Shown here: positions 51,219 through 64,000 of the stretch, piece by piece
Numbering within the stretch: position 1 is the stretch's first letter
Layout of the letters: each line of letters opens with the position of its first letter
Assembly (NCBI RefSeq): GCF_019090165.1
Contig: NZ_JAHRIB010000172.1
Location: 1 to 64,000 of the forward strand
Origin: Streptomyces sp. BV286
Lineage (GTDB): Bacteria > Actinomycetota > Actinomycetes > Streptomycetales > Streptomycetaceae
Reading direction: 5' to 3'
DNA: 64,000 nucleotides
The notes under the pieces: generated by a model
Told to the model about the DNA's origin: nothing
The model's database searches: none
What the model saw: only the letters and a program-made list of their open reading frames with translations
Translations under genes and position numbers: made by a program

Positions 51219-52223
51219 ATGACAGTCGTCATCGACCGCGCGACCGGCAAGCGCCGCGGTGACCGGGCCCCACGCCCCGGTCCGCTCCAGCGCATGAAGC
51301 ACTCGTACCAGAAGTACTGGTACGCGTACGCGATGACCGCCCCGGTGGTCCTCGTGCTCGGTGTGCTGGTGCTCTATCCGCTGGTGCGGGGCATCTACCT
51401 GACGTTCACCGACGCCAACAGCCTCAACTCGGCCCGCACGATCGGCGTCAACCACATCGACGCCACCTACAAGTTCATCGGCCTCGACAACTACGCCGAC
51501 ATCCTGTGGGGCCCCACCGCGTACGACCGCTTCTGGTCGCACTTCATCTGGACGATCGTGTGGACGGCCCTGTGCGTGCTGCTCCACTACGCCATCGGCC
51601 TCGGTCTCGCCCTGCTGCTCAACCAGAAGCTGCGGGGCCGGACCTTCTACCGCCTCGTCCTCGTCCTGCCGTGGGCCGTGCCGACGTTCGTCACCGTCTT
51701 CGGCTGGCGCTTCATGCTCGCCGACGGCGGAGTCATCAACTCCATGCTGGACGCGGTGCATCTGCCCACACCGCTGTGGCTGGAGGACACCTTCTGGCAG
51801 CGGTTCGCCGCCATCATGGTCAACACCTGGTGCGGAGTGCCGTTCATGATGGTCTCGCTGCTCGGCGGCCTGCAGTCCATCGACGGCGCCCTGTACGAGG
51901 CCGCTGAGATGGACGGTGCGAACGCCTGGCAGCGGTTCCGGCACGTGACCCTGCCGGGCCTGCGGTCGGTCAGCTCCACCGTCGTACTGCTCGGCGTCAT
52001 CTGGACGTTCAACCAGTTCGCCATCATCTTCCTGCTCTTCGGCGACACCGCACCGGACGCGCAGATCCTCGTCACCTGGGCCTACTACCTGGGATTCGGC
52101 CAGCAGCCGCGCGACTACGCGCAGTCCGCCGCGTACGGCGTCCTGCTGCTCTCGATCCTGATCGTCTTCACCTCCGTCTACCGACGCTGGCTGGCCCGCA
52201 ACGAGCAGCAGCTCGCGATCTGA
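51219..52223 (+). CDS. malF: maltose ABC transporter permease MalF
   Basis: 334 residues from the ATG at 51219 (MTVVIDRATGKRRG). The upstream open frame is non-coding in character. About six helices after a 40-residue polar N-terminus, with the EAA loop EAAEMDGANAWQRFRHVTLP for contact with the ATPase. It pairs with MalG (13-bp gap) to form the channel. The N-terminal sequence YAYAMTAPVVLVLGVLVLYP is typical of MalF in actinomycetes. Confidence 0.93.
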   Translation: MTVVIDRATGKRRGDRAPRPGPLQRMKHSYQKYWYAYAMTAPVVLVLGVLVLYPLVRGIYLTFTDANSLNSARTIGVNHIDATYKFIGLDNYADILWGPTAYDRFWSHFIWTIVWTALCVLLHYAIGLGLALLLNQKLRGRTFYRLVLVLPWAVPTFVTVFGWRFMLADGGVINSMLDAVHLPTPLWLEDTFWQRFAAIMVNTWCGVPFMMVSLLGGLQSIDGALYEAAEMDGANAWQRFRHVTLPGLRSVSSTVVLLGVIWTFNQFAIIFLLFGDTAPDAQILVTWAYYLGFGQQPRDYAQSAAYGVLLLSILIVFTSVYRRWLARNEQQLAI

Positions 52224-52236
52224 GGCAGGAGTCCCC

Positions 52237-53148
52237 ATGAGCACCACGACAGTCAAGTCCTCCGCCCCGGCGGACAGGGATCCCGCGGGCACCGCGCCGG
52301 CGGGCAAGGGACCACGACGCGGCGAGCGCAGCCTCGCCGGAACCCTGACCTCGCACGGCATCCTCGGCGTCGCGAGCCTGATCGCACTCTTCCCGATCGC
52401 GTGGCTGATCTACCTGTCCCTCGGGCCGGACAAGGACGACTACCTGCACCCCGGGGGCATCCTCGGGAAGATGACGTTCGACAACTACTCGTTCGTGTTG
52501 CAGCACACGCCGTTCTTCGACTGGCTGAAGAGCACGCTCATCGTGTCGCTGGGGACGACCGTCATCGGCGTCATGGTCGCCGCCACCACCGGGTACGCGG
52601 TCTCCCGCATGCGCTTCCCCGGCTACCGGAAGTTCATGTGGGTGCTGCTGGTGACCCAGATGTTCCCGGTCGCCGTACTGATGGTCCCGATGTACGAGAT
52701 CCTCAGCGAACTCCAGCTCATCGACAACTACTTCGGCCTGATCCTCGTCTACTGCTCGACCGCGGTGCCGTACTGCGCGTGGCTGCTCAAGGGCTACTTC
52801 GACACCATCCCCTTCGAGATCGACGAGGCGGGGCGCGTCGACGGGCTCTCGCCCTTCGGCACGTTCACGCGGCTGATCCTGCCGCTCGCCAAGCCCGGCC
52901 TGGCCGTTGCCGCGTTCTACAGTTTCATCACCGCGTTCGGCGAGGTCGCGTTCGCCTCGACGTTCATGCTGTCCGACACGAAGTACACCTTCGCGGTCGG
53001 CCTGCAGAGCTTCGTCAGCGAGCACGACGCTCAGCGCAACCTCATGGCCGCCACCGCGGTGCTGGTGGCGATCCCGGTCTCCGCGTTCTTCTACCTTGTG
53101 CAGAAGAACCTGGTGACCGGACTGACCGCGGGCGGCACGAAGGGGTGA
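52237..53148 (+). CDS. malG: maltose ABC transporter permease MalG
   Basis: 303 residues with about six membrane helices after a 45-residue cytoplasmic tail. The EAA loop is IDEAGRVDGLSPFGTFTRLILP. The partner of MalF in the membrane, it is the last transporter gene. aglA follows after 202 bp that include a dispersed intergenic repeat on the minus strand, so aglA may be read through or have its own weak promoter. Confidence 0.93.
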   Translation: MSTTTVKSSAPADRDPAGTAPAGKGPRRGERSLAGTLTSHGILGVASLIALFPIAWLIYLSLGPDKDDYLHPGGILGKMTFDNYSFVLQHTPFFDWLKSTLIVSLGTTVIGVMVAATTGYAVSRMRFPGYRKFMWVLLVTQMFPVAVLMVPMYEILSELQLIDNYFGLILVYCSTAVPYCAWLLKGYFDTIPFEIDEAGRVDGLSPFGTFTRLILPLAKPGLAVAAFYSFITAFGEVAFASTFMLSDTKYTFAVGLQSFVSEHDAQRNLMAATAVLVAIPVSAFFYLVQKNLVTGLTAGGTKG

Positions 53149-53204
53149 CGCTCCCCTGAAGGGCCGCGATGCGTCCGCCGTCGATCGACTGCGGCGCCGT
53201 CGTG

Positions 53205-53232
53205 GCCGGTCGCACAGTTCCCCGCGCCCTTT
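53205..53232 (-). repeat. dispersed Streptomyces intergenic repeat, copy 4
   Basis: The complement begins AGGGCGCGGGGAACTGTGCG and continues ACCGGCC, matching the copies at 4605 and 7415 with a few changes. It lies between malG and aglA. Confidence 0.55.
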
Positions 53233-53350
53233 TGGGGCGCGCGGGTGGCGGCCGTGGTCACCATCCGACCCCGCTGTGACCGCGGCCGCCTCATCACCCC
53301 GCCGCCTACCTGACCCTGACCCGATGACTCCGTTACGTACCAAGGAAGCC

Positions 53351-55033
53351 ATGAGCCAGCACTCCGCCGACCCGGCACCGAACTCCGCTCTCGCAACCGT
53401 CGCCGACCGCCGCGACTGGTGGCGCGACGCGGTGATCTACCAGGTCTATCCGCGCAGCTTCGCCGACAGCAACGGCGACGGCATGGGCGACCTGGAGGGC
53501 GTACGTTCCAGACTCCCGTATCTGCGCGACCTCGGTGTGGACGCCGTGTGGCTCAGCCCCTTCTACGCCTCGCCGCAGGCCGACGCGGGCTACGACGTGG
53601 CGGACTACCGGGCCGTGGACCCCATGTTCGGCAACCTCCTCGACGCCGACGCGCTGATCCGCGACGCCCACGACCTCGCCCTGCGGATCATCGTCGACCT
53701 CGTGCCCAACCACTCCTCCGACCAGCACGAGTGGTTCAAGCGGGCTCTCGCGGAAGGGCCGGGCTCGCCGCTGCGGGAGCGCTACCACTTCCGTCCCGGC
53801 AAGGGCGCGAACGGCGAACTGCCGCCCAACGACTGGGAGTCCATCTTCGGCGGCCCCGCCTGGACCCGGGTCACCGAGCCGGACGGCACCCCGGGGGACT
53901 GGTACCTCCACCTCTTCGCGCCCGAACAGCCCGACTTCAACTGGGACCACCCGGCCGTCGGCGACGAGTTCCGCTCCATCCTGCGGTTCTGGCTCGACAT
54001 GGGTGTCGACGGATTCCGTATCGACGTGGCACACGGGCTGGTGAAGGCGGACGGGCTGCCGGACCTTGGATCCCACGAGCAGCTCAAGCTGCTGGGCAAC
54101 GATGTCATGCCGTTCTTCGACCAGGACGGTGTGCACGAGGTCTACCGGGCCTGGCGGATCGTCCTCGACGAGTACGCGGGCGAGAGGATCTTCGTCGCCG
54201 AGGCGTGGACGCCGACCATCGAGCGCACCGCCAACTACGTGCGCCCCGACGAGCTGCACCAGGCTTTCAACTTCCAGTACCTGAGCACCCATTGGGACTC
54301 CGGGGAACTGCGCTCCTGCATCGACCGCACCCTCGACGCGATGCGTCCCGTGGGCGCTCCCGCCACCTGGGTGCTGTCCAACCACGACGTGACCCGGCAC
54401 GCGACGCGGTTCGCCAACCCGGCGGGGCTCGGCACCCAGATCCGCACCGCCGGGGACCGCGGACTGGGCCTGCGCCGGGCACGCGCGGCGACCCTGCTGA
54501 TGCTGGCACTGCCGGGCTCCGCGTACCTGTACCAGGGCGAGGAACTGGGCCTGCCGGACGTAGTCGACCTGCCGGACGAGGTGCGCCAGGACCCGGCGTA
54601 CTTCCGCGGCGCCGGCCAGGACGGGTTCCGCGACGGATGCCGGGTGCCGATCCCGTGGACCCGGGACGGCTCGTCGTACGGCTTCGGCAGCGGTGGCAGC
54701 TGGCTGCCGCAGCCCTCGGGATGGGGTGAGTTGAGCGTCGAGGCGCAGACCGGCGTCGCGGGCTCGACCCTGGAGCTGTACCGGTCCGCGCTCGCCGTCC
54801 GGAGCGAGCGGGCCGACCTCGGCGCGGGCGACCGTGTCGAGTGGCTGAAGGCGCCCGAGGGCGTACTCGCCTTCCGGCGGGGGGCGTTCGCCTGCACCAC
54901 CAACACCGGCGGTGAGTCGGTGACCGTCCCCGCGTACGGGAGGGTGCTGCTCGCGAGCGGCGAGGTGACCGTGACGGACGACGGCGAGGCGAAGCTGCCC
55001 GCCGACGCCACGGTGTGGTGGATCGCTGACTGA
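53351..55033 (+). CDS. aglA: alpha-glucosidase, GH13 (AglA)
   Basis: 560 residues from the ATG at 53351 (MSQHSADP) with an AAGGA site upstream. Earlier in-frame ATGs lack homology. No signal peptide, so cytoplasmic. GH13 motifs: VDLVPNHSS, the nucleophile Asp in GFRIDVAHG, the acid/base Glu in FVAEAW and the transition-state Asp in [27 protein letters not shown] is typical of oligo-1,6- and alpha-glucosidases. It hydrolyses imported maltodextrins. Placed after malEFG as in other streptomycetes. Confidence 0.92.
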   Translation: MSQHSADPAPNSALATVADRRDWWRDAVIYQVYPRSFADSNGDGMGDLEGVRSRLPYLRDLGVDAVWLSPFYASPQADAGYDVADYRAVDPMFGNLLDADALIRDAHDLALRIIVDLVPNHSSDQHEWFKRALAEGPGSPLRERYHFRPGKGANGELPPNDWESIFGGPAWTRVTEPDGTPGDWYLHLFAPEQPDFNWDHPAVGDEFRSILRFWLDMGVDGFRIDVAHGLVKADGLPDLGSHEQLKLLGNDVMPFFDQDGVHEVYRAWRIVLDEYAGERIFVAEAWTPTIERTANYVRPDELHQAFNFQYLSTHWDSGELRSCIDRTLDAMRPVGAPATWVLSNHDVTRHATRFANPAGLGTQIRTAGDRGLGLRRARAATLLMLALPGSAYLYQGEELGLPDVVDLPDEVRQDPAYFRGAGQDGFRDGCRVPIPWTRDGSSYGFGSGGSWLPQPSGWGELSVEAQTGVAGSTLELYRSALAVRSERADLGAGDRVEWLKAPEGVLAFRRGAFACTTNTGGESVTVPAYGRVLLASGEVTVTDDGEAKLPADATVWWIAD

Positions 55034-55055
55034 CCGTTCATCAACCGAGGGGTTC

Positions 55056-55154
55056 TGCAAGAACTTTCCGGCATTTTCAGAAGCCCGTCTTCCGCTTTGG
55101 AAGGCGGGCTTCTACTATCTGGCGCACCGCCTGGCGGTTGAATCTTGCAGCAAG
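55056..55154 (+). promoter_or_regulatory. MalR-type sites upstream of alpha-amylase gene
   Basis: TGCAAG at 55056-55061 and the palindrome CTTGCAGCAAG at 55144-55154 (symmetric to 13 bp, TCTTGCAGCAAGA). The second ends 27 bp before the amylase ATG, over the expected transcription start, where a repressor would block initiation. Confidence 0.7.
55079..55113 (+). terminator. terminator after aglA
   Basis: 15-bp arms (AGAAGCCCGTCTTCC at 55079-55093 against 55099-55113) with one G-T pair and a 5-nt loop, 45 bp after the aglA stop. No long T-run. Confidence 0.6.
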
Positions 55155-55181
55155 AACCTTCAACGGAGAAGGACCCCCCCC

Positions 55182-56564
55182 ATGGCCAAGAGAGCTCTCC
55201 GCGCCTCGCTCGCCCTCGCGGCGGCCGCGCTCGTCTTCCCCGCGGGCACCACGGGCACCGCGTACGCCGCCCCTCCGGGCACCAAGGACGTCACCGCCGT
55301 CCTCTTCGAGTGGAACTTCGCTTCCGTGGCCAAGGAGTGCACCAACCGACTGGGCCCCGCCGGTTACGGATACGTCCAGGTCTCGCCGCCCGCCGAGCAC
55401 ATACAGGGCTCGCAGTGGTGGACCTCGTACCAGCCCGTCAGCTACCGGATCGCCGGGCGCCTCGGCGACCGTACGGCTTTCCAGAACATGGTGAACACCT
55501 GCCACGCGGCCGGGGTGAAGGTCGTCGCCGACACGGTGATCAACCACATGTCGGCCGGCAGCGGTACCGGCACGGGCGGCTCGTCCTACTCGAAGTACAC
55601 CTACCCGGGGCTGTACTCCGCGCCCGACTTCGACAACTGCACCGCGCAGATCACGAACTACCAGGATCGCGGGAACGTACAGAACTGCGAGCTGGTCGGG
55701 CTCGCCGACCTGGACACCGGCGAGGAGTACGTCCGCTCGGCCATCGCCAAGTACCTCAACGACCTGCTCTCGCTGGGCGTCGACGGCTTCCGCATCGACG
55801 CGGCCAAGCACATCCCGGCCGCCGACCTCGCCAACATCAAGGGCCGGCTGAGCAACACGTCCGCGTACTGGAAGCAGGAGGCCATCTTCGGCTCCGGCGA
55901 GGCGGTCCAGCCCACCGAGTACACGGGCACCGGCGACGTGCAGGAGTTCCGGTACGCGTTCGACCTCAAGCGGGTCTTCAACAACGAGAACCTCGCCTAT
56001 CTGAAGAACTACGGCGAGGGCTGGGGCTACATGGCCAGTGGCGTCTCGGGCGTCTTCGTCGACAACCACGACACCGAGCGCAACGGCTCCACGCTCAGCT
56101 ACAAGGACAACGCCAACTACACCCTGGCGAACGTCTTCATGCTGGCGTACCCGTACGGCGCGCCCGACATCAACTCCGGCTACGAGTTCTCCTCCACGGA
56201 CGCGGGCCCGCCGAACGGCGGTACGGTCAACGCCTGTTGGCAGGATGGCTGGAAGTGCCAGCACGCCTGGCCGGAGATCCAGTCGATGGTCGCCTTCCGC
56301 AACGCCACCCGGGGCGAGTCCGTCACCAACTGGTGGGACAACGGGGGCGACGCCATCGCGTTCGGCCGGGGCGGCAAGGGCTTCGTGGCCGTCAACCACG
56401 AGTCGTCGTCGCTGACCCGCACCTACCAGACCTCGCTCGCGGCGGGCACGTACTGCAACGTGCAGAGCAACACGACCGTGACGGTCGACGGCTCGGGCCG
56501 GCTCACCGCGACCCTCGCCTCCCAGACCGCACTGGCGGTCCACGCGGGCAAGTCGAGCTGCTGA
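55182..56564 (+). CDS. secreted alpha-amylase (GH13)
   Basis: 460 residues. A Sec-type signal peptide ([19 protein letters not shown]..., cleavage near AYAAPP at about 29) is followed by a GH13 barrel: [10 protein letters not shown], the nucleophile Asp in [12 protein letters not shown], acid/base Glu in the QEAIFGSGE region and Asp in [12 protein letters not shown]-terminal domain C follows ([14 protein letters not shown]). No starch-binding CBM20 is present, so it is the short form. It degrades starch outside the cell to maltodextrins for MalEFG. Preceded by a MalR-type palindrome. Confidence 0.94.
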   Translation: MAKRALRASLALAAAALVFPAGTTGTAYAAPPGTKDVTAVLFEWNFASVAKECTNRLGPAGYGYVQVSPPAEHIQGSQWWTSYQPVSYRIAGRLGDRTAFQNMVNTCHAAGVKVVADTVINHMSAGSGTGTGGSSYSKYTYPGLYSAPDFDNCTAQITNYQDRGNVQNCELVGLADLDTGEEYVRSAIAKYLNDLLSLGVDGFRIDAAKHIPAADLANIKGRLSNTSAYWKQEAIFGSGEAVQPTEYTGTGDVQEFRYAFDLKRVFNNENLAYLKNYGEGWGYMASGVSGVFVDNHDTERNGSTLSYKDNANYTLANVFMLAYPYGAPDINSGYEFSSTDAGPPNGGTVNACWQDGWKCQHAWPEIQSMVAFRNATRGESVTNWWDNGGDAIAFGRGGKGFVAVNHESSSLTRTYQTSLAAGTYCNVQSNTTVTVDGSGRLTATLASQTALAVHAGKSSC

Positions 56565-56962
56565 CAGCCGCGTCCGGCTCGGGCGGCGTGCGCGCCGCCG
56601 GCCGGCGCGGGGTGGGCGGCAGGATCAGCGCCACGGGTACGTGGACCGCCGGGCCGGGGACGGGTACGCCCCCGGCCCGGCGGTCACCGTGAGCGCACCA
56701 CGGAGCTCCGGGTGACCGGTGCCTTCGGCGAGGTCTCCATCGAGGTCTTCCGTCGCGCATTCGGCCACACATCGGGCAAGGGGAACGCCTGCAAGGGGAA
56801 CAACCGCCAAGATTGACGCTGAAATATCTTGCTGTTGTTTTCAAGACTCTTGCTGTAAGGCTTTCGTTGGCGATACCGTCACGCGGGCGCCCGGCACCGT
56901 AGCCGTGCCGCGGCGCGCGGGGTCGGACCCGATTGAGCCGTAATCGCAAGGAGTTCACGCCT
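56565..56962. other. amylase-pullulanase intergenic region
   Basis: 398 bp. The first 150 bp are extremely GC-rich with dyads (CGCCGGCCGGCG-type near 56600, CCGGGCCGGGG near 56650) and may terminate amylase transcription. The last 140 bp are AT-richer and hold the CTTGC motifs of the pullulanase promoter. No gene seen. Confidence 0.5.
56827..56858 (+). promoter_or_regulatory. MalR-type sites upstream of pullulanase gene
   Basis: CTTGC at 56827-56831 and CTTGCTGTAAG at 56848-56858, 21 bp apart, about 105-136 bp before the GTG start. The symmetry is weaker than at the amylase site but the core is shared. Confidence 0.6.
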
Positions 56963-62410
<5,448 letters not shown>

Positions 62411-62424
62411 CAGGGCACTACCTT

Positions 62425-62460
62425 GGTGGGGCGGACCCGGAATCCCGGGTCCGCCCCACC
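62425..62460 (+). terminator. terminator after pullulanase gene
   Basis: Perfect 16-bp arms (GGTGGGGCGGACCCGG at 62425-62440 against 62445-62460) with an AATC loop, 14 bp after the stop. It ends just before the start region of the next gene, so that gene must be read from a promoter overlapping or following the hairpin, or by read-through. Confidence 0.85.
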
Positions 62461-62481
62461 GGTGTGTCCAAGGACTGGCAG

Positions 62482-64000
62482 ATGGACGTCAACGGCAAGC
62501 GGACAGACGCGACCGTGCTGCTCGTCGACGACGTGGCGGCCGGCCGGTATGCCATGGCCGCCCTGCTGCGCCGGGCCGGCCACCAGGTGGTCCCGGTCGC
62601 CTCCGGCCACGAGGCGCTCGTCGAACTCGACGCACGGCTGCGCCGGGGGACCCTGCCCGACGTGGCCCTCGTCGACGTGACCCTGCCGGACATGAGCGGC
62701 TTCGAACTGTGCCGCAGACTCAAGGACCGGCCGCACATGGCAGGCCTGCCCGTCGTGCACTTCTCCGCCTCGCCCGTGGCCCCCGGCGACCGCTGCCGGG
62801 GACTGGACGCGGGCGGGGAGGCGTTCGTGACGGTGCCCGCGGAGCCCGAGGAGATCGACGCGGTCGTCCGGGCCGCGGTGCGCGCCGCCCGGCTGCGGGC
62901 CGACGACCAGGCGCTGGCACGGCGGCTGACGCTCCTGTCGGAGACCATCGTCACCATCCAGGCGGCCCGCTCCCTCCAGGAACTCGCCGACGCCGCCGCC
63001 AACGGCACCGCACGGCTCACCGGCGGCCCCGCCGCCGTCTTCTTCCTCGGCCCGGACGACGTGCTGTACCGCGGCATCTCCCGGGACCGCACCTCGCTCG
63101 CCCTGCCGGACGAGGGCGCCCACCGGACCGTGGCCGGGCTGCTCCGGCGCCTGACCCGCGGACAGGCCGGGGTGCGGATCACCACGGTGGCCGCGCCGCT
63201 GTGGCCCGCCGGGTTCTTCCGGCCCGGCGTGCAGCACGACGCCCGCCTGGTGCTGAACCTCACCCAGGACGGCAAGGCCGCCGTGTGCCTGGCCACGCCC
63301 ACCCGCGGGGTGCGCAGGGTCAATCCCGAGGAGGAGACGCTGGTGGCCCGGCTCGCCCAGGCCGCGGCCCTGGCCGCCGAACCCCTGCTCATGTACCAGG
63401 TCGAACGGCACGTCGCCCTCACCCTCCAGCACAGCTTCCTGCCCCAGCCGCACCGGCTGCCGGAACTGCCGGGCCTCGACGTCGCGGTCCGGTACGTGCC
63501 CGCCTCTCAGGAGACCGAGATCGGCGGCGACTTCTACGCCGCCCTGCGCACCCGTGACGGCGTGCTCGCCGCGGTGGGCGACGTCGTCGGACACTCGCTG
63601 GAGGCGGCCACCGTCATGGTCGAGATCCGGCACGCGCTGCGCGCCTACTGCGTCGACGAGAGCGACCCGGCCGTGCTCGCCGAGCGCCTCGACCGGATGC
63701 TCCAGCACTACCACCCGGAGGTCACCGCCACCGTCTGCCTGGCCCTGATCGACCCCGCCACCGGGCGTGTGCTCATCGCGAACGCCGGCCACATCCCGCC
63801 GCTGATCATCGGGGACGGCAGCGCCGACTACGCCAAGGCCGCCGGCCCGCTGCTCGGGGTGGGGCTGCCCCACCCGGCGCCGACCGAGCTGTTCCTCGCA
63901 GCGGGCGACCGGCTCCTCATGGTCACCGACGGCCTGATCGAGACCCGGGGCACGGACCTCGCGACCTCGATGGACCACCTTCGCGCGGCCTCCGCCGGAG
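62482..64000 (+). CDS. response regulator-SpoIIE-type phosphatase (partial, runs off right edge)
   Basis: At least 506 residues from the ATG at 62482. A GTG at 62464 is an in-frame alternative. A receiver domain (about 8-125) has the phospho-acceptor Asp in VALVDVTLPDMSG and acidic LLVDDV. A GAF-like sensor region (about 140-310) is followed by a PP2C/SpoIIE serine phosphatase with EIGGDFYAALRTRDG, AVGDVVGHSLEAA, NAGHIPPLII and MVTDGLIETRG (metal Asp/Gly residues present). Such proteins control anti-sigma-factor antagonists by dephosphorylation in response to a sensor kinase. The end is outside the window. Confidence 0.9.
   Translation, partial: MDVNGKRTDATVLLVDDVAAGRYAMAALLRRAGHQVVPVASGHEALVELDARLRRGTLPDVALVDVTLPDMSGFELCRRLKDRPHMAGLPVVHFSASPVAPGDRCRGLDAGGEAFVTVPAEPEEIDAVVRAAVRAARLRADDQALARRLTLLSETIVTIQAARSLQELADAAANGTARLTGGPAAVFFLGPDDVLYRGISRDRTSLALPDEGAHRTVAGLLRRLTRGQAGVRITTVAAPLWPAGFFRPGVQHDARLVLNLTQDGKAAVCLATPTRGVRRVNPEEETLVARLAQAAALAAEPLLMYQVERHVALTLQHSFLPQPHRLPELPGLDVAVRYVPASQETEIGGDFYAALRTRDGVLAAVGDVVGHSLEAATVMVEIRHALRAYCVDESDPAVLAERLDRMLQHYHPEVTATVCLALIDPATGRVLIANAGHIPPLIIGDGSADYAKAAGPLLGVGLPHPAPTELFLAAGDRLLMVTDGLIETRGTDLATSMDHLRAASAG

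Noticed and set aside
49146-52361. 1071-codon minus-strand open frame opposite malE and malF
   Set aside because: Shadow frame. The real genes on the plus strand have clear motifs.

Overview
The window is chromosomal DNA of a high-GC actinomycete, almost certainly a Streptomyces. The codon third positions are strongly GC, and the gene set matches that genus: an AfsR/SARP-type regulator, an Rrf2 NsrR/flavohaemoglobin pair, glnA2, glnE, and a malR-malEFG-aglA cluster. From memory, glnA2, glnE and the maltose genes also lie near each other in S. coelicolor. I could not run a comparison.

Layout. (1) 1-20 kb is host core and housekeeping: the C-terminal part of an AfsR-like STAND regulator, a DrrAB-type ABC exporter, panB, an MFS exporter with a TetR regulator and a perfect 29-bp operator, an endonuclease/exonuclease/phosphatase-fold membrane protein, a second MFS exporter, nadE, a DUF998 protein coupled to an alpha/beta hydrolase, a secreted S53 peptidase, a DUF3105/DUF305 pair, and nsrR with hmp. 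(2) 20.1-21.5 kb is glnA2. (3) 21.4-36.3 kb is a complete-looking actinomycete integrative and conjugative element (AICE). It carries a tyrosine integrase, an excisionase, a prim-pol/helicase replication pair with an iteron array, a TraB/FtsK-like translocase followed by a candidate clt repeat cluster, spread-type genes, a GntR repressor, and cargo (flavoprotein, XRE regulator, OLD-type AAA/TOPRIM nuclease). (4) 36.3-40.1 kb is a second att-bounded segment without an integrase (CIME-like), carrying a STAND/TPR protein and its small partner. (5) 40.2-40.7 kb holds a low-GC orphan SLATT-type membrane protein. (6) 40.9-48.2 kb returns to host genes: a VOC protein, a PPOX protein, glnE, an EamA/LysR divergent pair and a PAP2 protein. 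(7) 48.3-62.4 kb is a starch/maltodextrin regulon: malR, malE, malF, malG, aglA, a secreted alpha-amylase and an 1815-residue double-GH13 pullulanase. CTTGCA-type operators precede the malE, amylase and pullulanase promoters. (8) The right edge holds the start of a response-regulator/SpoIIE-type phosphatase.

The most striking feature is the integration site. The last 28 codons of glnA2 occur three times in direct orientation (21370, 36280, 40048), with a 24-bp stretch identical in all three. The first and second copies differ only by synonymous changes inside the coding part, and both are followed by an equivalent hairpin terminator. The third copy carries amino-acid changes. I infer two successive integrations into the 3' end of glnA2, each element bringing its own replacement gene end and terminator, with the oldest displaced end now decaying. 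The target is a protein-coding core nitrogen-metabolism gene rather than a tRNA gene, which is unusual for an AICE.

How the genes work together. The AICE has one module each for integration (int, xis, att, possible arm sites), replication (iterons, prim-pol, helicase) and transfer (traB, candidate clt, DUF2637 protein, small coupled genes), with GntR as the likely master repressor. The cargo (OLD nuclease, STAND/TPR pair, SLATT protein) looks like an anti-phage or inter-element conflict island. The maltose block covers extracellular starch hydrolysis (amylase, pullulanase), uptake (MalEFG) and intracellular hydrolysis (AglA), probably all under MalR.
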